Below, piece by piece: positions 56,078-64,000 of a stretch of DNA of 64,000 nucleotides. The translations under genes and the position numbers were made by a program. The notes beneath the pieces were generated by a model, which saw only the letters and a list, made by a program, of their open reading frames with translations, did not search any database and was not told the DNA's origin. Source of the DNA: a bacterium (lineage in GTDB: Bacteria > Hinthialibacterota > Hinthialibacteria > OLB16); the NCBI GenBank assembly GCA_022072055.1, contig JAJVIK010000016.1, positions 1-64,000 on the forward strand. Reading direction: 5' to 3'. The first letter of the stretch is position 1. Each line of letters starts with the position of its first letter.

Positions 56078-57211
56078 ATGAGCGGCTCCACTCTCCGACT
56101 CCTTTCCCTGTTGGTTGTGTTGGCCGGACCGCTCGCCGCGCAGTCCCCCACCCCCGATCCGCGCGCGGACTTGGATGGTAACGGCATTGTGGACTTCTGG
56201 GATATCTATGTCTTACAGCGTTTTTGGAAGGGAGTTGTCCTTACTCCCACGCCCTCACCCACGGGTCCCACCCCGACTCGAACGGAAACCGCCACACCGA
56301 CCCCTTCCCCCACCGTGACCGAGACTCCAACCATCACGGAGACCCCAACGGAGACCCCCACACAGGCGTTCAATGGGCGAGTGTTTGGCGTGGTCTCGGT
56401 CCAAGGGACCGGCGCGACAGTCCCCTTTTACCAGCTCTTCCTGGACCTGCCGCCGGAGTTTGTGGACCGCAACACCGCCACGGACGACACCGGATTCTAT
56501 GAAATCCTGGGCCTTCCGGTGGGAGTGGCCGCCACGCTCCGGAACAACACCTCCGCCGGGTACGCGGACTTCGCCATCCAGCTCGCGATTGGCCTGAACA
56601 CCGAGCAGAATATCGCGCTCCTTCCGTTCACTCCCACTCCCTCGGCGACCGACACCGCGACGCCGACTGGGACGCCCACGCCCTCCTCGACCCGCACAGT
56701 GACCGGAACGCCCACCGATACGGGCACCCCCACCATCACCGCCACGCGCACCGACACCGGCACCCCCACCGAGTCGAGGACCCCCACCGGAACCCGCACC
56801 CCCACGGACACTCGCACGCCGACATTCACGCGAACCCCCACGCCTCCGCCGATCACGCGCACGCCGACCCCCACCAACCAGGTCCTGACCGGCACCAATT
56901 GGAGCGGGCAAGCCTTTATCGAGGGGGTCCGGACACTGACCATGGTCAATGATCCCAGCGAACCGGGGTTCCCCGCCAACGCGGTTCGGGTGACCTACAA
57001 GACCACCCGGCGCTTTGTCGCGGTTCCGATCATCGCGGGGTCCAGCTTCAGGTTCACCACCAATTTTGTTAACGAGGAGGGCGCTGGGGACGCCAGCATC
57101 CGTCTCACCGGCGCCTTCACCGGACCGACCACCCTCGAGGGAACCATCGAGTACCGGGATGGAGTCGGCGACCCCCTGCTCACGGGGAACTTCATCCTCA
57201 ACAAGAATTAG
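56078..57211 (+). CDS. Secreted Thr/Pro-repeat protein with N-terminal dockerin-like motif
   Basis: Signal peptide; ADLDGNGIVDFWDIYVLQRFWKG; TPTPTxTxTPT linkers flanking a carboxypeptidase-regulatory-like domain. Confidence 0.8.
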   Translation: MSGSTLRLLSLLVVLAGPLAAQSPTPDPRADLDGNGIVDFWDIYVLQRFWKGVVLTPTPSPTGPTPTRTETATPTPSPTVTETPTITETPTETPTQAFNGRVFGVVSVQGTGATVPFYQLFLDLPPEFVDRNTATDDTGFYEILGLPVGVAATLRNNTSAGYADFAIQLAIGLNTEQNIALLPFTPTPSATDTATPTGTPTPSSTRTVTGTPTDTGTPTITATRTDTGTPTESRTPTGTRTPTDTRTPTFTRTPTPPPITRTPTPTNQVLTGTNWSGQAFIEGVRTLTMVNDPSEPGFPANAVRVTYKTTRRFVAVPIIAGSSFRFTTNFVNEEGAGDASIRLTGAFTGPTTLEGTIEYRDGVGDPLLTGNFILNKN

Positions 57212-57231
57212 ACCGGATTGGCGCGCTCTCC

Positions 57232-57286
57232 CTGCGCTAATCTGAACATAATCCCGGCTCCTTCAGTTCGATCAAGCTCACCTGTC
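57232..57286 (+). promoter_or_regulatory. Conserved 5' element, copy A (upstream of glnK1-amt1)
   Basis: CTGCGCTAATCTGAACATAATCCCGGCTCCTTCAGTTCGATCAAGCTCACCTGTC; near-identical to 59389-59442. Confidence 0.75.
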
Positions 57287-57390
57287 GCGCTTCAAGTTTT
57301 TCTCGACCGGTTTGTTTCAACTTGTGCGGCGTCCCTCGCCAACTCATTCAAATCATAACACTTAAAGATTTCACCGAGTGGTTTGATCCG

Positions 57391-57408
57391 ACTTGGCAAG
57401 GATCATGT
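57391..57408 (+). promoter_or_regulatory. Candidate sigma54-like promoter (copy A)
   Basis: ACTTGGCAAGGATCATGTT: good -24 (TTGGCA) but -12 is TGTT rather than TGCT. Confidence 0.4.
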
Positions 57409-57470
57409 TCATTTGCCGGGTCGCGCCGAAAGGTTGAAATCGAACCATCAACGAAAGGTGAACGGATGTC

Positions 57471-57809
57471 ATGGTCAAGGTCGAGGCAATTGTGAAGCCC
57501 CAGAAGTGGGAGGCGGTTCAGAAAGCGCTTCAGGATCTCGGTGTGGAGGGAATGACGGTCTCCGAGGTGCGCGGTCACGGACGTCAAAAGGGACACACCG
57601 AAATGTACCGCGGAGTGGAGTACCGAGTGGATCTGGTCCCCAAGATCAAGGTCGAAACGGTTGTTAAGGACGACAAGGTCGAGGCGGTGCTGCAGGCCAT
57701 CTCAAAGGCCGCGGCCACCGGACAGGTGGGTGATGGAAAGATCTTTGTCATTCCGGTTCAGGATGCGATGCGCATCCGCACGGGCGAACGAGGCGAGGCC
57801 GGTCTCTAA
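57471..57809 (+). CDS. glnK: P-II family nitrogen regulatory protein (copy 1)
   Basis: MVKVEAIVKPQKWEAVQKALQDLGVEGMTVSEVRGHGRQKGHTEMYRGVEYRVDLVPKIKVE...GKIFVIPVQDAMRIRTGERG. Confidence 0.97.
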   Translation: MVKVEAIVKPQKWEAVQKALQDLGVEGMTVSEVRGHGRQKGHTEMYRGVEYRVDLVPKIKVETVVKDDKVEAVLQAISKAAATGQVGDGKIFVIPVQDAMRIRTGERGEAGL

Positions 57810-57847
57810 CGGCCGCCGGTCATATCTCGAACAGGAGGATTCCCGAA

Positions 57848-59296
57848 ATGGGTTCGTTGTTTCGTAAGATGAACGCAAGCGCGCTCTTAGTTGGCGCGAT
57901 ATTCCTTGCCGCCTGCGCCTGCGCGCAGGAAGCCGCCGAGGCTCCGGTTGATCCGATGGCGGAGATGAAGGACATGATGAGCAGTCACAAGGTGATGCTC
58001 GACACCTTGTGGGTGATGATCACCGGCATGCTGGTGTTCTGGATGAACGCTGGGTTTGGCTTGGTCGAATCCGGATTCTGCCGGTCGAAGAACACGGTCA
58101 ACATCCTGAGCAAGAATTTCATTGTGTTCGCGGTGTCGGTGCTGGCGTTCTGGGTGGTCGGGTTTGGGATCATGTTCGCGGACGGCAATTCGCTTCTTGG
58201 GACGCAAGGCTTCTTCCTGTCCGGGGCCGATAACAGCCCCGCCACGGGGGATGACTATCAAGGTGTGTTCGCTTCGCTGAACTGGACCGGGGTTCCGCTG
58301 CTCGCCAAGTTCTTCTTCCAGTTGGTGTTCGCCGGAACCGCCGCGACCATTGTCTCCGGCGCGGTGGCGGAGCGAATCATTTATCAAACCTTCATTGTGT
58401 TCTCCTTCATCCTTGTCGCCTTCCTGTACCCGATCACGGGTCACTGGATCTGGGGCGGCGGGTGGCTGGCGGGCAGAGGGTTCCTGGATTTCGCGGGATC
58501 GACCGTGGTGCACTCCGTGGGAGGCTGGGCGGCGCTCGCGGGAGTGATCATCCTCGGACCGAGGGCGGGCAAGTACAAGGCGGATGGCGGAATCCAACCG
58601 ATCCCCGGTCACAACATGACCTCCGCCTTTCTGGGTTGCATGATCCTGTGGCTGGGTTGGTATGGGTTCAACCCGGGCAGCACGATGGCGGCGGACCCGG
58701 CGGCGATCACGCTGGTGGCGGGCACCACGACCATCGCGGCGGCCACGGGACTCATCTCCGGAACACTCACCATCTGGCTTTATTCCGGCAAGCCCGATCT
58801 GGGGATGGCGGTCAACGGATGCCTGGCGGGCTTGGTGGCGATCACCGCCCCCTGCGCCTTTGTCGGCCTCGGCTCCGCCGCGATCATCGGAATTGTGGCC
58901 GGAATCCTGGTCGTCTTCGGGGTCCTTTTCTTCGACAAGATCAAGTGCGATGACCCGGTCGGGGCCTTGTCGGTCCACCTCCTCAATGGAATCTGGGGAA
59001 CCCTTGCGCTGGGCTTGTTTGGAACCAAGGAATCCCTCGCGGATGCCGGGCTGGGGGCTGGGGGTCACGGGCTGCTCCTAGGGGGCGGCGCTTCTCAACT
59101 GATCGCCCAGATCATCGGAATCGCCGCTGTCGGGGTCTTTACCTTCGTGATCTCCCTGATTGTCTGGGTGATCATCAAGGGACTCATGGGGCTGCGAGTG
59201 ACTCCGGAGGAAGAAATGCTCGGACTCGATATCACCGAGATGGGCATGGAGGCCTATCCGGGCGACTCGGTCCGCGGCGGTCTCCTGCATGACTGA
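57848..59296 (+). CDS. amtB: Ammonium transporter (copy 1)
   Basis: Signal peptide; FWMNAGFGLVESGFCRSKNTVNILSKN, STVVHSVGGWAALAGVIILGPR, LGWYGFNPGS. Confidence 0.96.
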   Translation: MGSLFRKMNASALLVGAIFLAACACAQEAAEAPVDPMAEMKDMMSSHKVMLDTLWVMITGMLVFWMNAGFGLVESGFCRSKNTVNILSKNFIVFAVSVLAFWVVGFGIMFADGNSLLGTQGFFLSGADNSPATGDDYQGVFASLNWTGVPLLAKFFFQLVFAGTAATIVSGAVAERIIYQTFIVFSFILVAFLYPITGHWIWGGGWLAGRGFLDFAGSTVVHSVGGWAALAGVIILGPRAGKYKADGGIQPIPGHNMTSAFLGCMILWLGWYGFNPGSTMAADPAAITLVAGTTTIAAATGLISGTLTIWLYSGKPDLGMAVNGCLAGLVAITAPCAFVGLGSAAIIGIVAGILVVFGVLFFDKIKCDDPVGALSVHLLNGIWGTLALGLFGTKESLADAGLGAGGHGLLLGGGASQLIAQIIGIAAVGVFTFVISLIVWVIIKGLMGLRVTPEEEMLGLDITEMGMEAYPGDSVRGGLLHD

Positions 59297-59343
59297 ACCC
59301 GGCGAACGGAAACCTCACTGCTGAGCCATCCGCATATCGGACA

Positions 59344-59390
59344 GGGCGGCGTCCCTCTTGAGACCAGGGACGCCGCCCGGCAGTTTTTCT
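59344..59390 (+). terminator. Rho-independent terminator downstream of amt1
   Basis: GGGCGGCGTCCCT-cttgagacc-AGGGACGCCGCCC (13-nt perfect arms) followed by ggcagTTTTTct. Confidence 0.88.
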
Positions 59391-59442
59391 GCGCTAATCT
59401 GAACAGACTCCCACCCCCTCAGTGCGAACAAGCTCAGCTGTC
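59389..59442 (+). promoter_or_regulatory. Conserved 5' element, copy B (upstream of amt2-glnK2)
   Basis: CTGCGCTAATCTGAACAGACTCCCACCCCCTCAGTGCGAACAAGCTCAGCTGTC. Confidence 0.75.
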
Positions 59443-59545
59443 CCCCCACCGGACAGCCCATCTCGGCCCTCGCGCCCCGAGTCGGGGCTCCCATTAACCG
59501 ATTCATTCGCAAGAGCTTAGGAAGGCTCAACCCAGGTTTGCTTCC

Positions 59546-59563
59546 ACTTGGCAAGGAACCTGT
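59546..59563 (+). promoter_or_regulatory. Candidate sigma54-like promoter (copy B)
   Basis: ACTTGGCAAGGAACCTGTA, same ACTTGGCAAGGA core as copy A. Confidence 0.4.
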
Positions 59564-59668
59564 AACGGGGGGTCGGTGTCCGCTTGGTGACCCGGCTGTC
59601 CGGAACAGAAGCCCTCTCCGTGGCGGATGGAAGCAGTCCGAATTGAGATTGATAGGAGGATTCTGCGC

Positions 59669-61021
59669 ATGAGAAGCCGAACAGCTGCCCGAATGCTGAC
59701 CGTCCTTTGCCTTTTCATGGGACTGGGTCTTGTGGGGGTGCACGCACAGGAGGCGGGGAGCGGCGCCGCCAGTCCGGAGCCGCCAGGGCCCACGGTCAAC
59801 GCGGCCGACACCTGCTGGGTGCTGGCCTCCACCGCGTTGGTGCTGTTCATGACCCCGGGTTTGGCGCTCTTCTACGGTGGTTTGGTCCGCGCCAAGAATG
59901 TCCTTTCGACCATGATGCATAGTTTCGCCGCCATGATGGTCGTGTCTCTGGTCTGGGTTCTGTGGGGTTATAGCTTGGCTTTCGGCGAAGATCTCTTCGG
60001 CGGTGTGGTGGGAGGGTTCGACCACCTCTTCCTCAAAGATGTTTCCTGGGACACCCCACGGAGCGATCTGGGGGTCACGATTCCTCACCTGCTGTTCTGC
60101 ATGTATCAGGCGATGTTCGCGATCATCACGCCCGCGCTGATTTCCGGGGCTTTCGCGGAGAGAATGAAATTCAGCAGCTTCGCGGTGTTCCTTGTGCTCT
60201 GGTCCACCCTGGTCTACAGCCCCATCGCGCACTGGGTCTGGCACCCCTCGGGCTGGCTTGCCGGGTTGGGTGTCCAGGACTTCGCGGGCGGCACGGTTGT
60301 GCACATCAGCTCGGGGATCGCCGCGCTCGCCGCTGCCTTGGTCCTCGGCAAGCGCAAGGGCTACCCGCACACCCCGATGATTCCCCACAGCATGCCCTGG
60401 TGCGCGCTGGGGGCGGGAATCCTCTGGTTCGGGTGGTTTGGCTTCAACGGCGGTTCGGCCTTGGCCTCCAACGGCCTTGCGGTGGTGGCGTTCTCCAACA
60501 CCCACATCGCCGCCGCGGCCGCCGCGCTGGCTTGGTTCTCGGCGGAGTGGATCCTTCGCGGGAAAGGCACCATGCTGGGGCTGGCCACCGGCGCGGTCGC
60601 CGGGTTGGTCGGAATCACACCGGCCGCCGGCTTTGTCACCCCGATCTCGGCGATCTTCGTGGGAGGGATCACCAGCTTGGTCTGCTACTTCTTTGTCTCC
60701 AAGAAGGAGTCCTTCGGATATGACGACTCCCTGGACGCCTTCGGTGTCCACGGAGTGGGAGGAACCACCGGGGCGATTCTGACTGGGGTTTTCGCCTACC
60801 AACCCCTGGGACTCGCCCTGTTCCTCAACGGCGAGATCAGCAAGGGAACGCTGATCATGCGCCAGGTGCTCGGCGCGGGGGTAACCATCCTCTACGCCTT
60901 TGTGGCCAGCCTGATTCTGCTCAAGGTGGTGGATGCGCTCATGGGGCTGCGGGTCTCCCCCGACGCGGAGGACTCCGGACTGGATGTGGACCAACACGGA
61001 GAAGGGGGTTACACGTTCTGA
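59669..61021 (+). CDS. amtB: Ammonium transporter (copy 2)
   Basis: Signal peptide; TPGLALFYGGLVRAKNVLSTMMHSFAAM, GGTVVHISSGIAALAAALVLGKRKGY, WFGWFGFNGGSAL. Start ATG 59669 preferred over 59627. Confidence 0.95.
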   Translation: MRSRTAARMLTVLCLFMGLGLVGVHAQEAGSGAASPEPPGPTVNAADTCWVLASTALVLFMTPGLALFYGGLVRAKNVLSTMMHSFAAMMVVSLVWVLWGYSLAFGEDLFGGVVGGFDHLFLKDVSWDTPRSDLGVTIPHLLFCMYQAMFAIITPALISGAFAERMKFSSFAVFLVLWSTLVYSPIAHWVWHPSGWLAGLGVQDFAGGTVVHISSGIAALAAALVLGKRKGYPHTPMIPHSMPWCALGAGILWFGWFGFNGGSALASNGLAVVAFSNTHIAAAAAALAWFSAEWILRGKGTMLGLATGAVAGLVGITPAAGFVTPISAIFVGGITSLVCYFFVSKKESFGYDDSLDAFGVHGVGGTTGAILTGVFAYQPLGLALFLNGEISKGTLIMRQVLGAGVTILYAFVASLILLKVVDALMGLRVSPDAEDSGLDVDQHGEGGYTF

Positions 61022-61038
61022 ACCCCCTTGAGCTTCCC

Positions 61039-61055
61039 ACCCGCGTCTCGCGGGT
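61039..61055 (+). other. Intercistronic hairpin between amt2 and glnK2
   Basis: ACCCGCG-tct-CGCGGGT, 7-nt perfect stem, no T-run. Confidence 0.5.
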
Positions 61056-61085
61056 CGAACCGAACACTCGAAAGGAACCAACTCC

Positions 61086-61424
61086 ATGAAACTGATCGCC
61101 GCCGTGATCCGACCGAACAAGATCGAGGAGCTGAAGGCCGCGCTTTCCGACATTGGAATTCAGGGATTGACTGTCACCGAGGTGCGCGGCCACGGCCGTC
61201 AAAAGGGACACAAGGAGATCTTCCGCGGCAAGGAGTACGCGGTGGATCTGTTGCCCAAGGTCCGCATCGAGCTCGCTCTGCCGGATTCCAAGGTGGATTC
61301 CGTGGTCAGCGCGATCGAGAAGGCCAGCCGAACCGGAGAAGTGGGGGACGGCAAGATCTTCATCATGAACCTGGAGGATTGCATCCGCATTCGGACCGGT
61401 GAACGCGGCGATGAGGCGCTCTGA
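61086..61424 (+). CDS. glnK: P-II family nitrogen regulatory protein (copy 2)
   Basis: MKLIAAVIRPNKIEELKAALSDIGIQGLTVTEVRGHGRQKGHKEIFRGKEYAVDLLPKVRIEL...GKIFIMNLEDCIRIRTGERGDEAL. Confidence 0.97.
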   Translation: MKLIAAVIRPNKIEELKAALSDIGIQGLTVTEVRGHGRQKGHKEIFRGKEYAVDLLPKVRIELALPDSKVDSVVSAIEKASRTGEVGDGKIFIMNLEDCIRIRTGERGDEAL

Positions 61425-61715
61425 TCAGTTCATGCGCTGTAAATAGTCCACGAAGAGCTCCGCGGTGTCCTCGTCCTGACCGGTCACCAAACGGTGATCG
61501 AGGATGAATTGACGCCACTCCTCATCGCTCTTGGACTTGGGTTTTGGGAGCTTGTGGCAGGCCCCGCAGTGGTTGCGATACTCCCAGGCGTCAATCCCGG
61601 GTCCGCTGTCCCTGGCCGCCCACCGGGCGCAGCCGAGCAGGCACGCGAGGGCGACCAGGAGAATGCCCGCAAGGGGGAGAAACTCGCGAAAAAGGACCTG
61701 GAACGGAGTTTTCAC
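61425..61715 (-). CDS. Small lipoprotein with cytochrome c heme motif
   Basis: Lipobox LACLLGC; HCGACHK (CxxCH). Confidence 0.65.
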   Translation of the reverse strand: MKTPFQVLFREFLPLAGILLVALACLLGCARWAARDSGPGIDAWEYRNHCGACHKLPKPKSKSDEEWRQFILDHRLVTGQDEDTAELFVDYLQRMN

Positions 61716-61856
61716 GGGGATACCTTGCGGCGCGGAGGCTCCGAGCGGCTCCTCAAATATCGGCAGCGCCGGTCTTGATTCTAAGTCCTTCCCTCCGGGG
61801 CCGCGCGGGGGGGCTGCTGGATTTCGCCAGGATTACGGCGATAATGGTTCAGGCGC

Positions 61857-62912
61857 ATGACCCCTCCCACCCTCTTGATGGGTTTCCTGATCGCCACCGG
61901 CTTGGTGGTCGTGGCGGGCGTGCAGTTGGTCCGCGCGGGAGAGGAGTTGGGGGACCGTCTCCCGATCGGGCGCACCTGGGTGGGGTTGGTGGTCCTGTCC
62001 TCGATCACTTCCCTGCCGGAGCTGGTCTCTTCGATCTCCGCCTCGGCTTGGATCGGAAAACCCGATTTGGCCGTCGCCAACACCTTCGGAAGCAACTCTT
62101 TCAACATCTTCACGCTGGTGATCCTTGATCTGGTCTATCGAGGCGATCCGCTGGCCACGGTGTACGGGGTCCGGCATGCCCTTGCGGGGGCGCTTGGGGG
62201 GGTGTTGACCTGCGTGGCCTGCGTCGCCCTGTTGGCCAGTCGCACGGGAGTATTCGCGGAGCTTCCGCTCACTTCGCTCGAATGGAGCGTCGTCATCACG
62301 GGCGCCTATTTCGCGGCGATGGCCTTGCTCTATCGCTTCGAGTCCAAACAGCCGCGCGAGAACGCGGGCCCCGGGGAGGGCGAGGGCGTGGTGGAGGCGA
62401 CCCTTGTCGGCGAACAGGTGTGGGCGCCCCTGCTAAGACGGTTGGGAGCCGCGGCTGCTGGGGTGCTGGTCGCCGGAGTGGTCCTGGCTTATCTGGCGGA
62501 TCAATTGGCGGTGTATCCGTTCTCATTCGGGACACTCGGGGAGACTTTTGTCGGCTCGTTGGGGCTCGCGGTTTCCACATCCCTGCCGGAGATGGTGGTC
62601 GGGATCGCCGCGGTTCGCGGCGGAAGTTTCGGCATGGCGGTGGGGAATGTGTTTGGGAGCAACCTGTTCAACATTTGGGTCCTCCCGATCTGCCACATGT
62701 TTTCCGCTCCCTTTCTCGAGACCCCCTTTTACACCGACCTGCAGCTCTCCAACCTTCTTCCCGCGCTGCTTTCGATGATCCTTGGGGGGATCGCGGTGGC
62801 GGGCCTGGTGACACGCAGCCGGAGGCTTTTTTTCGGACTGGGATGGGACACGTTAGCCATCACCATCCTCTATGGACTGGGGTGCTATCTCATCTTTCTG
62901 AGTGGGAGGTAG
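61857..62912 (+). CDS. CaCA-family sodium/calcium exchanger
   Basis: Two repeats: SSITSLPELVSSISASAWIGKPDLAVANTFGSNSFNIF and VSTSLPEMVVGIAAVRGGSFGMAVGNVFGSNLFNIW. Confidence 0.92.
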   Translation: MTPPTLLMGFLIATGLVVVAGVQLVRAGEELGDRLPIGRTWVGLVVLSSITSLPELVSSISASAWIGKPDLAVANTFGSNSFNIFTLVILDLVYRGDPLATVYGVRHALAGALGGVLTCVACVALLASRTGVFAELPLTSLEWSVVITGAYFAAMALLYRFESKQPRENAGPGEGEGVVEATLVGEQVWAPLLRRLGAAAAGVLVAGVVLAYLADQLAVYPFSFGTLGETFVGSLGLAVSTSLPEMVVGIAAVRGGSFGMAVGNVFGSNLFNIWVLPICHMFSAPFLETPFYTDLQLSNLLPALLSMILGGIAVAGLVTRSRRLFFGLGWDTLAITILYGLGCYLIFLSGR

Positions 62913-62921
62913 ACCAACGCC

Positions 62922-63764
62922 ATGAACAATCCATTCCTGAGTTTGCTTGAGGAGGGGATCGAGGACCGAAACACCCACCTGTGCGTGGGATTGGATCCGG
63001 AAGTGGAGAGTCTCCCGGAAGGGATCCCACGCGATCCGGAGGGGGTCTTTCGGTTCCTTTCGGAAATCATCGAGTCCACCTGGGATTTGACCTGCGCCTA
63101 CAAGCCCAACCTGGCCTTCTTCGGGTCTCTCGGGGCCGAGGGCTTGAATGTGCTGGGGCGCCTGATTGAGAAATGCCGCGGAAAGCGAGCGCTCATTCTT
63201 GACGCCAAGTTCGGGGATATCGGCAACACCGCGCGCCACTATGCCCGGATGGCCTTCGACACACTCGGGGCGGATGCGGTGACGGTCAACCCGTATTTGG
63301 GGATTGACTCGCTCGGTCCGTTCCTGTCCCGGGAGGACCGTTTCACCTTTGTCCTCGGGATCACTTCCAACCCGGGATCGTCGGACATCCAGAAGCTGCG
63401 TCTTCACGGCGGGGCGCGGGTTTTCGAGAATTTCGCCATCCGTCTGGAGAAGACCTTTCCCGGCGCTTGCTGGGGTTGGGTGGCCGGAGCCACTCAGATC
63501 GAGGAAATGCGAGTCTTGCGCGCGGCCTCCGCGGAGCGGTGGCTGCTCATCCCCGGGGTCGGGACACAGGGCGGGGAGCTCGCCGGCGCGCTCCGTCTTT
63601 CGCGTGACCCAAGCGGGGTTTCCAAGGCGGTGATCAACGCCTCGCGTTCGATCCTCTATGCCTCAAAGGGCGCGGACTACGCCGAATCGGCGCATCGAGA
63701 GGCGTTGCGGATGGTGGAGGAAACGCGCGCGGCTTTGGCGGGGGCTACAGACCAGCCGGACTGA
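62922..63764 (+). CDS. pyrF: Orotidine 5'-phosphate decarboxylase (type 2)
   Basis: HLCVGLDPEVESLPEG, AYKPNLAFFGSLGAEGLNVL, LILDAKFGDIGNTARHYARMAFDTLGADAVTVNPYLG. Confidence 0.95.
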   Translation: MNNPFLSLLEEGIEDRNTHLCVGLDPEVESLPEGIPRDPEGVFRFLSEIIESTWDLTCAYKPNLAFFGSLGAEGLNVLGRLIEKCRGKRALILDAKFGDIGNTARHYARMAFDTLGADAVTVNPYLGIDSLGPFLSREDRFTFVLGITSNPGSSDIQKLRLHGGARVFENFAIRLEKTFPGACWGWVAGATQIEEMRVLRAASAERWLLIPGVGTQGGELAGALRLSRDPSGVSKAVINASRSILYASKGADYAESAHREALRMVEETRAALAGATDQPD

Positions 63765-64000
63765 AGGCCTCGCGCGGCTCGGTCAGATAGGGGTGTTTGG
63801 GTGTGTCCTTGAGATGCTCCACCAGGGCCTCGCTGAAGAAATGGAAGCGCGGGTCGCCCGGTTGCACATCGCGTCCATAGAAGCAGTTCCGGCACAGCGG
63901 TGGGGCTTGGTCGCCCGGTAGATTCACTCGTCTCCGGAACGCCTGGTAGGCGGGGCTGTCCCAGACCTCCTCCCAACTCATCTCGGGAGGCGGCACAAAC
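63745..64000 (-). CDS. C-terminal part of a probable radical-SAM/SPASM protein (truncated by window end)
   Basis: MSWEEVWDSPAYQAFRRRVNLPGDQAPPLCRNCFYGRDVQPGD: SPASM-like C-terminal Cys pattern. Confidence 0.6.
   Translation of the reverse strand, partial: FVPPPEMSWEEVWDSPAYQAFRRRVNLPGDQAPPLCRNCFYGRDVQPGDPRFHFFSEALVEHLKDTPKHPYLTEPREAFSPAGL

Noticed and set aside
57391-57408. Firm sigma54 promoter assignment
   Set aside because: -24 is good but -12 lacks the GC dinucleotide in both copies; kept only as a low-confidence candidate.
57887-59068. 393-aa minus-strand ORF
   Set aside because: Shadow frame opposite amt1.
59315-61153. 612-aa minus-strand ORF
   Set aside because: Antisense to amt2; composition (E/G/R/H-rich) is typical of shadow frames opposite high-GC membrane genes.

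Overview
Bacterial chromosomal window, GC-rich and densely coding. It looks like a poorly characterised environmental lineage: the 16S 5' part is atypical, and there are prepilin-type, TIGR04073-like and dockerin-like Thr/Pro-rich secreted proteins. I do not assign a phylum. Contents from left to right: 5' portion of a 16S rRNA gene (minus strand) with leader and promoter; two back-to-back toxin-antitoxin (TA) modules; an ABC exporter/GntR operon; a frame-shifted RelE-like toxin; a winged-helix/CreD cluster; a REC/histidine-kinase phosphorelay cluster; an AbrB-like/Doc TA pair; MFS, DUF4159, nucleoside hydrolase and class V aminotransferase genes; a GH9 cellulase overlapping a YVTN-propeller phosphoesterase; an SLC13-type permease; a DUF2723-like membrane protein; an HDOD-kinase-REC fusion and an Rrf2 regulator; several secreted/surface proteins; a DUF2089 locus; a pseudopilin; a BrnT/BrnA TA pair; a beta-helix protein; an LRR protein; a Gfo/Idh/MocA oxidoreductase; another PIN TA pair; a TPR + TonB-like-anchored VWA pair; PfkB kinase; GH99-like; mtnA; an orphan OppC-like permease; sialate O-acetylesterase; truA; a glnK-amt / amt-glnK double locus with a duplicated 5' element; a CaCA exchanger; pyrF; and the 3' end of a probable radical-SAM gene. 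I saw no CRISPR array, prophage, intact IS element or tRNA. The most interesting observations are the duplicated cis-element in front of the two amt/PII units, the TonB-anchor/VWA fusion with its TPR partner, dockerin-like single motifs on three unrelated secreted proteins, and a RelE toxin disrupted in a dinucleotide run. All calls are from reading the sequence and translations; no database search was run.
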